Part shown: piece by piece, positions 46,800 to 57,897 of the stretch | How the letters are laid out: each line of letters starts with the position of its first letter | How positions within the stretch are numbered: position 1 is the stretch's first letter | DNA from: Chara braunii | Lineage: Eukaryota > Streptophyta > Charophyceae > Charales > Characeae | Direction of reading: 5' to 3' | DNA: 64,000 nt | Assembly: GCA_003427395.1 (NCBI GenBank) | Contig: BFEA01000006.1 | Span: 3,567,919-3,631,918, forward strand | Position numbers and translations under genes: made by a program | Notes under the pieces: generated by a model | The model's input: the letters and a program-made list of their open reading frames with translations, nothing else | Databases searched by the model: none | What the model was told of the DNA's origin: nothing

Positions 46800-47769
46800 G
46801 GTCAATCTCTAATTGTTGATATCTTCTTTTCTTCTGGTCTTAGGCCATCTTTCGTTTACTATATGTCCTAAGTATAAGACTTCGGACTTAGCAAATTCAT
46901 ACTTTTTTGGATTTAGCTTGAAGTTGCCCTCACGCAATTTTGCTAAAACTAGACGTAGGTGTTTCTCGTGATTTTCTAATGTCTTACTATACACTAAAAT
47001 GTCATCGAGATAGACAATGATGAATTGATCCCAACCATTGACGAAAGAGTTAATTCATAGATCTTTGGAAGGTCGTTGGGGCATTGGTCAGTCCGAAAGG
47101 CATTACCACAAACTCGTAGTGACCATACCTTGTTCGGAATGCAGTCTCGTGTTAATCTGCGGAATCCACCTCAATCTGGTGGTATCCAGACTTTAGATCA
47201 ATTTTACTGAAGAACTTGCAGCCCTGCAACTGGTCCAGCAAGTCGTCAATTTGTGGAAGAGGTTCGGCATTTTTAACAGTGACGGCATTCAACCCTCTAT
47301 AATCAATACAGAGACGCAACTCACCTTGCTTTTTGGGCACAAAAAGAACAGGGGCACCATAAGGAGAAGAGTTAGGGCGAATCCATCCTTTCTCTGTTAA
47401 GTCCTGCAGTTGTTTTCTGAGTTCCTCAAGTTCCCTATGAGACATTTTGTAGATAGGGCCCTTGGGAGTCTTACTGCCAGGAATAATTTCAATGGTGTGC
47501 TTTATAGCACGCGCAGTTATTCTTGTTGGTTCGATTTGTAGATCTTTATACTCATCCAAGAGTTTTCCAATCGAAGGAGGGCAGGAAGTAGAGCATTCTC
47601 CTACTTTCTTTGCTAAGACCATCATTACTTCCTGTTCCAATCTCTTCTTTGAAACCATTGAACGAAATGCTGGATAACTCATACAACAGAAAGACAGACT
47701 AGAGACAGAGTCACACTTATGAAACAATTTGATTAGTTTCAACTCAGATTGTGCGTCACGCAATTGCAC
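46800..47769 (-). pseudogene. pol (RT): Element E reverse transcriptase
   Basis: The frame 47769-47152 covers the linker and fingers: [64 protein letters not shown], then TAA at about 47152-47154. Further sequence ([17 protein letters not shown]) and the catalytic YLDD (complement at 47001-47012) follow in other frames, ending near 46809. Confidence 0.88.
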
Positions 47770-47928
47770 AATCTTTTATTTGAACTTGATATCTGGGTTG
47801 GTTTCCTCGTGCCAGTCCATTCCCAGAATCAAGTCAAACGGTAAATTCTTTTCGACCAAGAAGGATACCTCGTGTAGAAATTTTTTTCCTTCCTTGGTAC
47901 GGAATCGACACTTCAAACGATCAACATA

Positions 47929-48264
47929 TTACGAGACAGTGATCGTGTTTTTCTCAGCTAGGACAAACGTGATTGGTCGAGACAGATTCGTTACCTTCAT
48001 TCCGAGATGCAACTTGCGACTTGCCTTCTCGGATATGTAGGATCTTGAGTCCAACAGTGCACCTACGCGTGTACGTGCAATCTCTACGTCAACGAGTAGT
48101 AGGTCACCCTTAGACTTAGATTTCTTAGCCCACGAGCTTCGTAATGCTAGAAACTCGTTACCAAGCTCGTCAAGAGAGTCGTCCAAAGAGACAGTACATA
48201 AGACAGGTTCAGGGTGTTCCGGACGATGGGCCAAAGAAGAACCATCCTCTGCCATGTAAGTCAA
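47929..48264 (-). pseudogene. pol (PR): Element E protease region
   Basis: 112-codon frame. The active site should read LLDSGA.RSYIS but is LLDSRSYIS: three residues including Gly-Ala of D-S-G-A are missing. The frame stops at 47929-47931; the second signature (LPFDLILGMDW-like) lies near 47810-47850 beyond it. Confidence 0.8.
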
Positions 48265-48349
48265 AACGTTGGAAGGGGTCGTAGGCGCCTTACCTTCATC
48301 TTAGTCCAAACCTTTTGACTCACTAGGAGCAGATGCTACTCCTACTGGT

Positions 48350-50097
48350 GGCTCACTTTTGGGTTACGGATTAACGGGCACCATGCAATCACATGCCCTG
48401 TTGTACCACACTTCAGGCACTACACGTTATCCATCCATTCTCGCCAAATTTCCTGTGATATTCCCATCTTTTCCCATGGCTTCGCGGCCACAATTCCGGG
48501 ATACTCTAAGAACGAGCGTGGTTTTTTCTTCTTCATTACTGGAGGCCGTGGTCCTCCCTTGTTCACCACGGCAGCAGTGACTTCCCCCTTCCCTGAATCA
48601 CTGCTGCTTGCCACACCCTCGGCCTTCAATGACCACTTTTCCACAATATCGTCGTCAAAGACGACGAGGGTGTGGTCCTGGCGCTTTTGGCGCCAAAGTA
48701 TCCGCTTTCCTACACCTGCACCACCACCAAACTTCACAACGGACGCATATGAATTCTTCACCTGAGATGTCATTTGCTCTCGTTGGAGAGCCATATCCCG
48801 AAACTGCCTATAATTATATTTGTCGGACTTCGACTCTGCCACGAGTTGTCCACGAATGGGCTCGGGCAGAGCGCGGGAATAGATATACAAGACTTGGTTG
48901 TCTTGCAGGTTCAGTCCACGAACCTGTAGTAACCGATCAACTTCCCTAAAAAACGATTCCACAGAGGTCCCATGTTTCTGACCAATTGTGGTGCGCTGAT
49001 CAAAAGCCTTATCGGTCGTCGTTTTGTCCAAGAAGCGTTCCTTAATCTTGCTAAGGAACTGCTTCAAGTTCAATGTTCCAACCCACTCCCCAATGTCATC
49101 AAACCCCGCCGCATTGGCTTCGGCCAAAACCCGTTCCTTTGCTTCCCCGCCAAGACAAGAAGTAGAGAAAGCAACCTGGGATTCGGGGTCAACAAGGGCC
49201 GTACTACAATACGTCTGTATTTCGGCAATCCACAACAATAAATTATCATCTTTTCTGTTGCAGAATGTGACAGACAATTTCATTTTGACTTTCTCCTTCT
49301 TTTTCGGTTTCTCAGGTTGTGCGGTGGTGACTTTGCTTCCTCCGGGAGACTTCGGCGAACTCGAAGGCTCCCTCTTCTTCTCTTTTGTTTCCTTTATCTC
49401 TATCTTGAGAGACTTCATTACGTCTCCCATTAGTTTCTCTGGCTTTTCTTTTTTCTCTTCTTTGACCTTTTCTGTCACCTGGTTCTTTCCCTTGACCAGA
49501 TTCGTGATTGTCTGTAATCCCACGACCATATCATCAATTTGTGCAACAGTCTGGTCAATCTTCATTTCCAGGTGGGCGAGGTAAGTCACAAGTTGAGACA
49601 AGTTGAGCCAAAGATATTGCTTGTTCTTCTCCTTCAGTCTGAATAACTGTCTGTCTGATTTCTTGAACTTTTTGCGCTTGCTGTTCATTTTCTTCTCTTC
49701 TTCGCCTCATTTCTTCCTTTTTTCTTTTTTCCTTCTCAAGGGCTTCTTCAAGTTGTCTGCTATTTTCGTTCACGGCTTCTTCAGACACAACCCCTGTTTT
49801 TTCTTCGTTCTGATCAGCAATCTTGGAAAGTTGATCCATAATATACTTATCAAGTGCCTAACGACACTTGATTAGTATATCCTGAACCTTAATAATGTCG
49901 ATGCCAGTCTCAATTGATTCAATAGCATTACGTAATGTTTTTAAGTCAAACCGACTCCGGACATTAGCCTCAGTCTCAGCACCGGCGCCATGAAGTTCAG
50001 ACAACAGTTTGTCCAAACGGGCAATCAAGACACGTTTCCGCTCTTCCACTTGTTGCCTGGTTCGAGGGTTAGGAGTCTCCTCGTCAACAGCAAACAT
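48350..50097 (-). pseudogene. gag: Element E gag
   Basis: Start chosen at 50097 (MFAVDEETPNPRTRQQVEERK). A stop follows at about 49858-49860, after KCR. The E/K/R-rich coiled coil continues at 49839-49555, then a shift enters the 49688-48420 frame: Lys/Glu-rich linker, capsid-like region (KLSVTFCNRKDDNLLLWIAEIQTY, FLSKIKERFLD, YIYSRALPEPIRGQL) and a basic tail. A TAG at 48420-48422 precedes the CCHC knuckle (48378-48419). The E capsid motif 'RALPEPIRGQL' parallels 'RAMPEPLRGHF' of G, showing distant kinship. Confidence 0.87.
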
Positions 50098-51297
50098 GAG
50101 TGAGACTGGGTAGAAGAGAAGAGGAATAAAACGAGTAAGCAATGATAATTTCAGATAACTCAAAAAGAAAGACATCGCGACGTGCGTCTGCCGCACAATA
50201 AATCAATAATAAATCCCATGCCCGCACTTTTCTACCACATCAAGATTTCAAAGAACCGAAGGAAAAGAAAAATACAATTATTTCTATTTTCTAACTATTG
50301 TTGTTTTTTGTCTGTCTGTGTGATGTCCTAATCAAGAGTGTACTCATACCACGTCAGGCCCGTATGATCAGATACAACATACAAGTACGCACAACACCAC
50401 AACACGGCAAACGACAAGGTAAGTATGCCAACATCAACAACAAACAGTTCGTCAGCAATCCTTCTTTCCTTTTGTGTCGTCCAAGTGTCAATGCGATGTT
50501 GCACCCCTCGTGACAGCTGGCACTACAGTTGTCTCGTCAGTCTTTCAATTAGTCATACCACCATCGTCTTCAGAGTGTTGCTCTTACTTGGCAGACATCA
50601 GCCTGCCACGTGTCATCCTTGGAATGCCAACATAGCATGTACTGCCACGTCAGCACTTTGTACCACAATGTACAGTCAACCAGTAGTGGGATGCCACGTC
50701 AACAAACGTGTACTCTGATCCTAGCCACGTGCCACTTCCACGCGTCACGTTGAGATACCGTCGCCGTTCCAACCAATTGGATCATGCCACGTCGGCCAAG
50801 GAGACCGATGCCATGTCCGCAGGCAGTCACCACCTCACGAAGACAGGTGTGATGACTTTCTTCCTGCCACGTCAGCAATCAATCCTATTTCCTCAAGGCC
50901 ACGTCAGCATCTGCAATAGACCCTGTCGCGCGTCAGCAGCATGAGAAGTGCCACATCAGCAATCAGCAACAAGGTCTTCAGACGCGGCACAACATATGCC
51001 ACGTCAGCAGGGGATCGCGATGCCACATCACTGTCACGATCCAGGCTGGCGCGCGGTATCCCTTGCCGCTATCCCTCCTGCCACGTCAGCAGCCTCGTAG
51101 GGATGTCCTCTGGCTAACGAAGTTTGTACCTCGTCAGCAACCCCAACAGTGTCTTCTCGCCAGTGAAGTCTCTGCCACGTCAGCATTCCAGACGAATCTC
51201 TTGCCACGTCATCGCCTATTCAACACACGTGTGCTCTACACTTACCTGCGTCACCTGGCGCATGCACACGTGTACAATCATCGTCATCAGGAGAACT
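50098..51297 (-). promoter_or_regulatory. Element E leader with TGCTGACGTGGCA cluster
   Basis: 1.2-kb untranslated leader between PBS and gag. From 50340 to 51215 the plus strand shows about 15 copies of TGCCACGTCAGCA or one-base variants, spaced 25-100 bp; in the sense of E the motif is TGCTGACGTGGCA. The same motif is clustered in C's leader in the opposite sense. Confidence 0.7.
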
Positions 51298-51309
51298 GCT
51301 CCGATACCA
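51298..51309 (-). other. Primer-binding site, element E
   Basis: Minus strand TGGTATCGGAGC, eight bases after the LTR end. Confidence 0.75.
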
Positions 51310-51317
51310 AATTGCAG

Positions 51318-52506
51318 TGAACCCCAATCGTGAAGACTGTCGTCAACAATGCAAGCCCAGATAAATGTCAAGCAGCTGATGATTACCAATAGTCAAAATC
51401 GTATCCAGACAGAATGAGAGGAGATAATCATACACAGACGAAGAGAGAGGAGGGAGATTAGACAAAGGAGAGGAATAATACAAGGCCCACTCATGCTTCG
51501 GGCTCCCTCCTCGANATAATCATACACAGACGAAGAGAGAGGAGGGAGATTAGACAAAGGAGAGGAATAATACAAGGCCCACTCATGCTTCGGGCTCCCT
51601 CCTCGATCACCATCTCGCTAGTCCATAGTCTGAAAGAGCATCTGAAGTAACCTCAATGTGCCACGTGGCACATCGAATTAGTCTCTCATCAGCGCTGGAG
51701 CAATGTCGACATGACCATCAGGTATGTATCCACGATCTCTCCACAGTCCTGATCTCCTCCTGAAGTGACGATGAAACAGAACAGCAATGTCGGTCACGTA
51801 GTCCCANTGACCATCAGGTATGTATCCACGATCTCTCCACAGTCCTGATCTCCTCCTGAAGTGACGATGAAACAGAACAGCAATGTCGGTCACGTAGTCC
51901 CAACCATAGAACACGTGGCAGCAGCCACATCAGGCAATGATACACGTGGCAGCAGCCACATCAGCGACAGAGCATGGCAGCTGCCACGTCAGCATGCAAA
52001 GAAGACAGTAGCCAGCAAGCCACTATGCCGAGCTAGCAGCGCGTCGCCGCAAATCTCAATGCAACGTCAAGCCAACGTTGAAGTCAATGTGTGAAGTCAG
52101 CATCAACGCAAGACAGAATGAATGTCAAAGCCAGGAAGTCAGCACTTACGTAGCGTTGACGCCGGGTCTGGACCCCGGATGCAGCATCCCTCAACCGTTC
52201 AGATCTCAATACAAACGAGGGCCCAGATTGGTCTAAAACTGAATTCCCTCCGGCCTGGATGTTGTCTGGGTACCTGCGCACAACAAGTGAGTGTATCCAA
52301 CCATGGGCCTGGGTGTGGTACCTTTGACTCTACAGTTGACTTTGACCCTTGAATTTCCTGTGTGCAGTGTTCGATCACACAGCCACACGCGACAGACTCA
52401 GGTCTGGGCGTGTCTTGGTCACACAACCCAACGCAGACTAACTCAGGTTTGTGTTGCCTGGGGCTGAGTTCTAGGCCCCAGGCTAATTTTGAACAGGGTT
52501 ACTACA
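51318..52506 (-). repeat. Element E 5' LTR
   Basis: TGTAGTAA to GGGGTTCA on the minus strand. Nominal length 1189 bp is inflated by two local duplications, each flanking a single N (51515, 51807). Confidence 0.9.
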
Positions 52507-53205
52507 CAACTAGTCTATCACACCATGCCCAAGACTTTGCACGAGCACTTCTTTGACAAGAAGCAACAACCCAACATGACGTACTACACGCTTAGTAGGG
52601 AAGTCGTTGCTTTCGAGGCCCAGTCCACGCTAGTTACCACTTTCTGGCACAAGGACCTCACGAAACATAAAAAGTGGAAAGGCGAAACCATCTCAGGCAA
52701 AGTTAAGGCCAAAGTTCACCTTATTCTCATTTTAGATGAAGGTAGTTTAGAAGAGGTCTCTTATAATGAGATTGAGTGGGGCCTCGACGAGGAGGACCGT
52801 AGTGAAGGTGAGAGGAGGACCTACGCTAAAGTCCCGACCGAAGGGAGACCGCAAGGGAAAGGAAGAGGTCGGGGCCAAGAGGGCCAGGCCTCTAGTGGTC
52901 GAGGACAGGGCGGCCAAGGGGTTGGCGGCAGGGGAAACCGCCAAGAGGAAAGAACGGGACAAGGTCCCCCGTCAAATCGTCCTCATTCCAATCGGTCAAC
53001 TCCCAGAACGGGTGGATGGCACCCTGGTTGGCCTCAGGGTCGGCGTTGGGAATCGCAAGGTTTGGAACAGACAGATTGGCAAAAGAGGATAGACGCGGGT
53101 CAGTGCATTTATTGCGGTGACCCTGGGCACATTATAAACTTTTGCCCAAAATATAGGAATGTCCGACGAGCTGCTGCAGAGTCAGCAAAAGGCAACCGCC
53201 GGTAG
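52507..53205 (+). pseudogene. gag: Element D gag, second part
   Basis: Resumes D's gag after E. LVYHTMPKTLHEHFFDKK aligns with the capsid end of G. YTLSREVVAFEAQS and FWHKDLTKHKKWKGETIS follow, then a long G/R/Q-rich stretch and the CCHC knuckle at 53104-53145. This half is open to its stop at 53203-53205. Confidence 0.88.
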
Positions 53206-53279
53206 GGGTAGCAACTGCCCTTACCTCTAAACCATGTGGAGATGAGTGCGCGCACCAAGTAGAAACTCCCAACCCACAT

Positions 53280-53744
53280 GTGTCTATGGCAGAGGTTGTT
53301 GGCCACCGTCTAGTTAGTTGTCGAGAGACAGCTTGTGTCAGAGTATCTCTCGGCACTTCCCTTACAGGACTGGCGGAAGAGTTGAAGGAGAGGATGCCAG
53401 CCTACGCCAAGATGAAGAAAGCAGCAAAAGGGCAGGTAGTATTAGTAGATGTAGAGATTTTTAAAGGCAGAAAAGAGGCCTTTATAAATAATGGGGCCAC
53501 CCACAACTATATTAGCCGCAAAGCGCTGAAGAAGTTGAACCTTAGCTTAAAAGTCCAGAAGATGGCAGAGCCCATAGTCAGTATCCTCACAGATAATCGC
53601 ACGATGCGAATCGAGGAATACGTCGAGGGAGTCCAGACATATTCTCGCCTACAAAAAGATGGGAAGATGGAGAAAGTTCTTCATTCCCTGACTCTCCTTG
53701 TAGAGGACAATCTCCTGTTTGATATGGTCTTGGGCATGGATTGA
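53280..53744 (+). pseudogene. pol (PR): Element D protease region
   Basis: 155-codon frame, colinear with G's protease. The active site reads FINNGATHNYIS: D-S-G-A is N-N-G-A, so the catalytic Asp is lost. LLFDMVLGMD is followed by TGA at 53742-53744 in place of Trp. Confidence 0.83.
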
Positions 53745-53837
53745 GGAGAGGCAGCAGGGGCCACACTGCATCTGACAGAACACGAGTGTAGGCTCCCTAG
53801 TCCTTCAGGTGGGGTCAAGACAACCCACCTGTTTCAT

Positions 53838-54900
53838 GTGTCTAGAGTAAACAACTCCTTGTCACATTGCTGGCTCAATGCTCCCGCGTTTGTGCGACTA
53901 ATGAAGGAAGAGCAATTAGAAGAGCAATTATTTGTGGACTATGTTAGGCCAGTCACTGAGCCTAGGAAAGAGGAAGATACCAACCCTGTGATTGTCAAGC
54001 TGTTGGAAGAGGACGCAGATTTGTCGAAACCCCCCTCAGGAGTAGTTGAGCATCATATCCACCATCGCATTGAAATAGAGTCTGGTAGTAGAGCTCCTAA
54101 GGGGGAGTCTATAAAATGTCCCCTAAGGAGTTAGAGGAGTTGCGCAAGCAGCTAGACGAGCTCCTCGAGAAGAGTTGGATTAGGCCCTGTTCATCTCCAT
54201 TTGGAACACCTGTTCTTTTTGTTCCCAAGGAAGAGGGAGAGCTTAGAATGTGTGTTGATTGTAGGGGCCTTAACGCAGTCACGATCAAGAATGCATAACT
54301 GCTGCCCCGAATAGATGATTTGCTTGATCGGGTGCAGGGCTGCAAGTACTTTTCAAAGATTGATTTGAAATCATGGTACCATCAGATTGAAGTTCACCCT
54401 GATAATCAGTACAAGACCGCGTTCCAAACCAGATATGGGCATTATGAGTTTATAATCATACCCTTTGGACTACCCAACGCACCGGCCACGTTCCAACGTT
54501 GTATGAACGATTTGTTTAGGTCATTGTTAGATAAATTTGTAGTTGTTTACTTAGACGATATTATAATCTTTAGTAAGACCCTGTAGGAGGCTGATCTGAG
54601 GCAGATCTTGGGGAAGTTGCGAGAGGCAAACTTCAAGATCAACGCAAAGAAGTGTGAGTGGGCCAAGACCGAGATTTTGTACTTGGGCCACATTCTATAT
54701 GGTGACGACATAAAACATGAGGGCAACAAGATCGCAGCGATTTGAGACTGGCCAACTCCTCGTACACTCACATAATTGAGATCGTTTTTAGGATTGGCTA
54801 ATTATTATAGGAAGTTCGTTAGAAACTTTTCTGCCATCGTTGCTCCCCTTCGTAGACTGCTAAAGAAATAAGCAATTTGGAAGTGGGACCAAGACCACAT
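53838..54900 (+). pseudogene. pol (RT): Element D reverse transcriptase
   Basis: Linker at 53838-54134, then [41 protein letters not shown]-type fingers at 54116, [15 protein letters not shown], a TAA at 54296-54298, [35 protein letters not shown] and YLDD at 54548-54559. TAG at 54584-54586 and TGA at about 54744 interrupt the thumb. The Gly of SGYHQ is Trp. Confidence 0.88.
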
Positions 54901-55330
54901 CTGCCCTAGAGAAGTTCAAGTGGGCCCTGATAGAGTACCCAGTCCTCAAGGTAGCTGACCCATCCTTACCCTTTGTTGTCACCATTGATGCGAGTCAGTA
55001 TGGTATTGGACTTGTTTTACGGCAAGACGATGGCAATGGGTACACGCCCGTAAAGTTCATGTCTGCTAGGTTGCCTTCAGAAAAGGTAGCAGCCTCCACT
55101 TATGAGAGGGAACTCTACGCTCTAAGGCAAGCATTAGACCACTCAAGACATTACTTGTTTGGGAGGCACTTCAAAGTCTGTTCAAACCACGAGACACTTA
55201 GGTGGTTGAAAACTCGGTCCAAGATAACACCTAAGCTTACTAGGTGGGCCTCAGAGAGACCAGTTAGACTTTGAGCTTAAACCCGTAAAAGGGAAGTATA
55301 ATTTGGTTGCAGATGCTCTAAGTAGAAGAG
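54901..55330 (+). pseudogene. pol (RH): Element D RNase H
   Basis: TIDASQYGIGLVL (first Asp kept), YERELYALRQALDHSRHYLFGRHFK, then CSNHETLRWLK where S-D-H is S-N-H. A shift near 55250 leads to VADALSRRADYFGA in another frame. Confidence 0.85.
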
Positions 55331-55499
55331 CCGACTACTTTGGAGCTAGTGGACATAGGGACAAACTTACAGCAAAAAGTTTGAAATGCGTGCACAAGAC
55401 TATATCTATAGCGACCTCCGGAAGAAAGTAAAGGAGGATCCACCCAGTGAACCAGATTATCGCACCACGAATAAGGGTACTATTTGAGAAGACGGATGT

Positions 55500-55618
55500 T
55501 GTAGATCGATCGGTTGTCCATCCCCATCAATGAAGAGATCGGAAGTCTGATCTTAGGGGAATGTCACGATACTGAAGGGCACTTCGGCTGGCAAAAGAGA
55601 TTTCCCAACCTGACACGT
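55500..55618 (+). pseudogene. pol (IN): Element D integrase, N-terminal fragment
   Basis: LGECHDTEGHFGWQKRFPNLT, the His half of the zinc module, is encoded at about 55551-55614. It ends in ACACGT where the 4.2-kb element begins; the protein would continue as RAYMWPSMKADCIEYVRS at 59859. Confidence 0.82.
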
Positions 55619-56959
55619 TGTCGAGCGGCCAAATCCAGTCGGCCTCCCGAAACGAGGGAATTACAGACCCACCCTTAACAATGTCAACAATTTTTAACAG
55701 CAAATACGACAGACGAGGGACGAAAAAATAAGGCATTCAGACCAACCACCGTTTTATGCTCCCGCCGCCATGTTTACACCATAAAGGGGCAGTTTTGAAT
55801 CTGCAAACATCGCCACGGGTGTTTGACCTCGACCGCACGCACAGGACTTCGTGCAAGCAATTTTGAGGAGGCAAGTCGAGCGTGTCATTTCGGTATTCTT
55901 GCGGCTGTGTCGGAAATAGAGAGAAAGAACGATGAAAAAGAACATAAGATTCTTAGATTTCACTAATTTCCTAATTTTGTGTCGAGATGGTGTTTCTATA
56001 CCAAACCGCCCCGATTTTATGTTCTTTTCAACCCCTATGTAGCCCACGTTTGTGTGTAACCTACCGCTGAATTATATTGTGCATGACCTAACTGGATACT
56101 AGGGACATCATGGGACCGCTAGTTGGCTCAATACGTGAGGACTTGGATTATGGCTGAGGCATGAGATGAGACCGAAGCGCGGTCATACTGAGCGTGATAA
56201 GGCAGCAAGCAGGGATTTTGATCACAACACCGGGATACCATCGATTAATGATAGCAAAGGGTTTCTTTGGGCAGCAGACAGTTTCAGGAGCCTATTTTCC
56301 ATGGGGGCAAATGGTCCGACCTTTGAAAATACTGTCGGGTATAAGAGTCACTTGCAGCCCCAGGCCCCCTGGACGCGGCTAACGGGCCGAAGGCCCATGC
56401 ACTCGCTTGCGTCTTCTGCGGAGTTCAATCTAGCTACGGACATGGATGAATAAGCACCAACATGATTCGACTGGCCTGAGGAAAGTAAGGGCCAGGAGGA
56501 AAGGACAACTCTGAAGGGCCATATACGCTACGGGGCATGAGGGGAACTCGCAGGTCCAAATTTACCTATGACTCCTATGCATTCTCCCAAGAACAGGGCC
56601 AAATACAGATATTGAGACCAAGCGAGGAAGAACCGTCGGAGGACACGCACAAACAAAGGGGGGACCAACGTGCAGCGGGGGAAGACTACTAGCTACGATC
56701 CTGGTGGGCGCTGCTCAAGGAAAGGCAACGCGGTAAAAAGTCTTGAGGGGCTTATCAGATTTGGTGAGGTTCGCAGGCAACCGCTTACGGGAGATGGAGC
56801 CAAGTGAGCTAGCTGGCACTGACAGAAAGGAAAATAGTCAGGTACCCAACGAGGGGCGGGCCCAACCGGGGGGATATAGGGAGTGGCCAAGCCACGAGTT
56901 GGGGAGCGAGAAAAGTGAACACGGGGACCCCGTGAAACCCAAGGCGCCCCACGTGAGCT

Positions 56960-57300
56960 GTTGTCCGGGTGGTTACATGCGAGCATGCCCTTGACGAGTA
57001 ACATACTAGGTGAGCTACGAGCTACAGGCGAGCATGCGGCTGATGAGTAACGTACGAGGTGAGCTACGAGCCGCAAGCGAGCATGCGCATAATGAGTATT
57101 ACACTGGGAGAGCTATGAGCTACAGGCGAGCATGCGCCTGATGAGTAACGTACTGGGCGAGCTACAAGCCACAGGCGAGCATGCGGGTGATAAGTAACAT
57201 ACTGGGAGAGCTATGAGCTAGAGGTGAGCATGCGTCCGAAGAGCAACGTAGGCGGGCTATGTGCTCGAAGGGTAACGCACCAGACGAGTTGCGAGCCTTG
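56960..57300. repeat. 49-bp tandem repeat array
   Basis: GAGCTAC/T starts at 57012, 57061, 57110, 57159 and 57208, exactly 49 bp apart, with the consensus parts GCGAGCATGCG, CTGATGAGTAACGTACT and GGGCGAGCTA. One earlier and several later degenerate copies extend it to about 57540. 49 is not a multiple of three, so it is not a coding repeat. Confidence 0.85.
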
Positions 57301-57486
57301 GACAAGAAATGTGTCTAGGGCACAACGCACAAGATGAGTTGAGTACCAAATGAATAACGTACCAGATGAGCTATGAACCAAAAGCATGCATGTGCCCGAC
57401 GAGTAACGTGCCAAATGAGTTGTGAGCCAGAGACGAGCAATGAGCCAGTTGAGTAACGTATCGGACGAGCTATGAGCCTCAAACAA

Positions 57487-57897
57487 GACTTGCATATGAA
57501 GTGCAACGTGCCAGACAAGTTGTGAACGAGACGACTTCTATGCTACTAGGCTATGCGCCTGATGAGCAAAGTGTTGGACGGGTCATACGCGAGTGAGTAA
57601 CGTCGCGATCGAGGTGACCTCCAAAAGTAACTGCCAGCGCGCTGGCACCTGGACTGCAGCCGCGTGAACGCGTTAGCTAGGCTGAAGGAAGGAGACTTGC
57701 ATATGAAGTGCGACGTGCCAGACAAGCTGTGAACGAGACGACTTCTATGCTACTAGGCTATGCGCCTGATGAGCAAAGTGTTGGACGGGTCATACGCGAG
57801 TGAGTAACGTCGCGATCAAGGTGACCTCCAAAAGGAACTGCCAGCGCTGGCACCTGGACTGCAGTCGCGTGAACGCGTTAGCTAGGCTGAAGGAAGG
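57487..57897. repeat. 206-bp tandem duplication
   Basis: Copies start with GACTTGCATATGAAGTG at 57487 and 57693. Only scattered differences, including a GCGC expansion in the first copy near 57640. Confidence 0.85.

Larger units (their letters stand above)
41526..52506 (-). mobile_element. Element E: minus-strand Ty3/gypsy element inside D's gag
   Basis: LTRs at 52506-51318 (5') and 42594-41526 (3') flank, on the minus strand, PBS, leader, gag, protease, RT, RNase H, integrase and chromodomain tail. LTR ends are TGTAGTAA and GGGGTTCA. Removal restores D's gag frame (CTGCAA-CTAGTC); only CAA is shared at both edges, so the duplication is 3 bp or a mutated 4 bp. It carries a composite LTR insertion (44283-45944) and a 480-bp insertion near 43040-43520. 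All domains are damaged. Confidence 0.9.

Noticed and set aside
57004-57300. CTGATGAG in each 49-bp repeat, like a hammerhead ribozyme core (as in plant retrozymes)
   Set aside because: The required GAAA strand and a helix II pairing are absent in the units I read.
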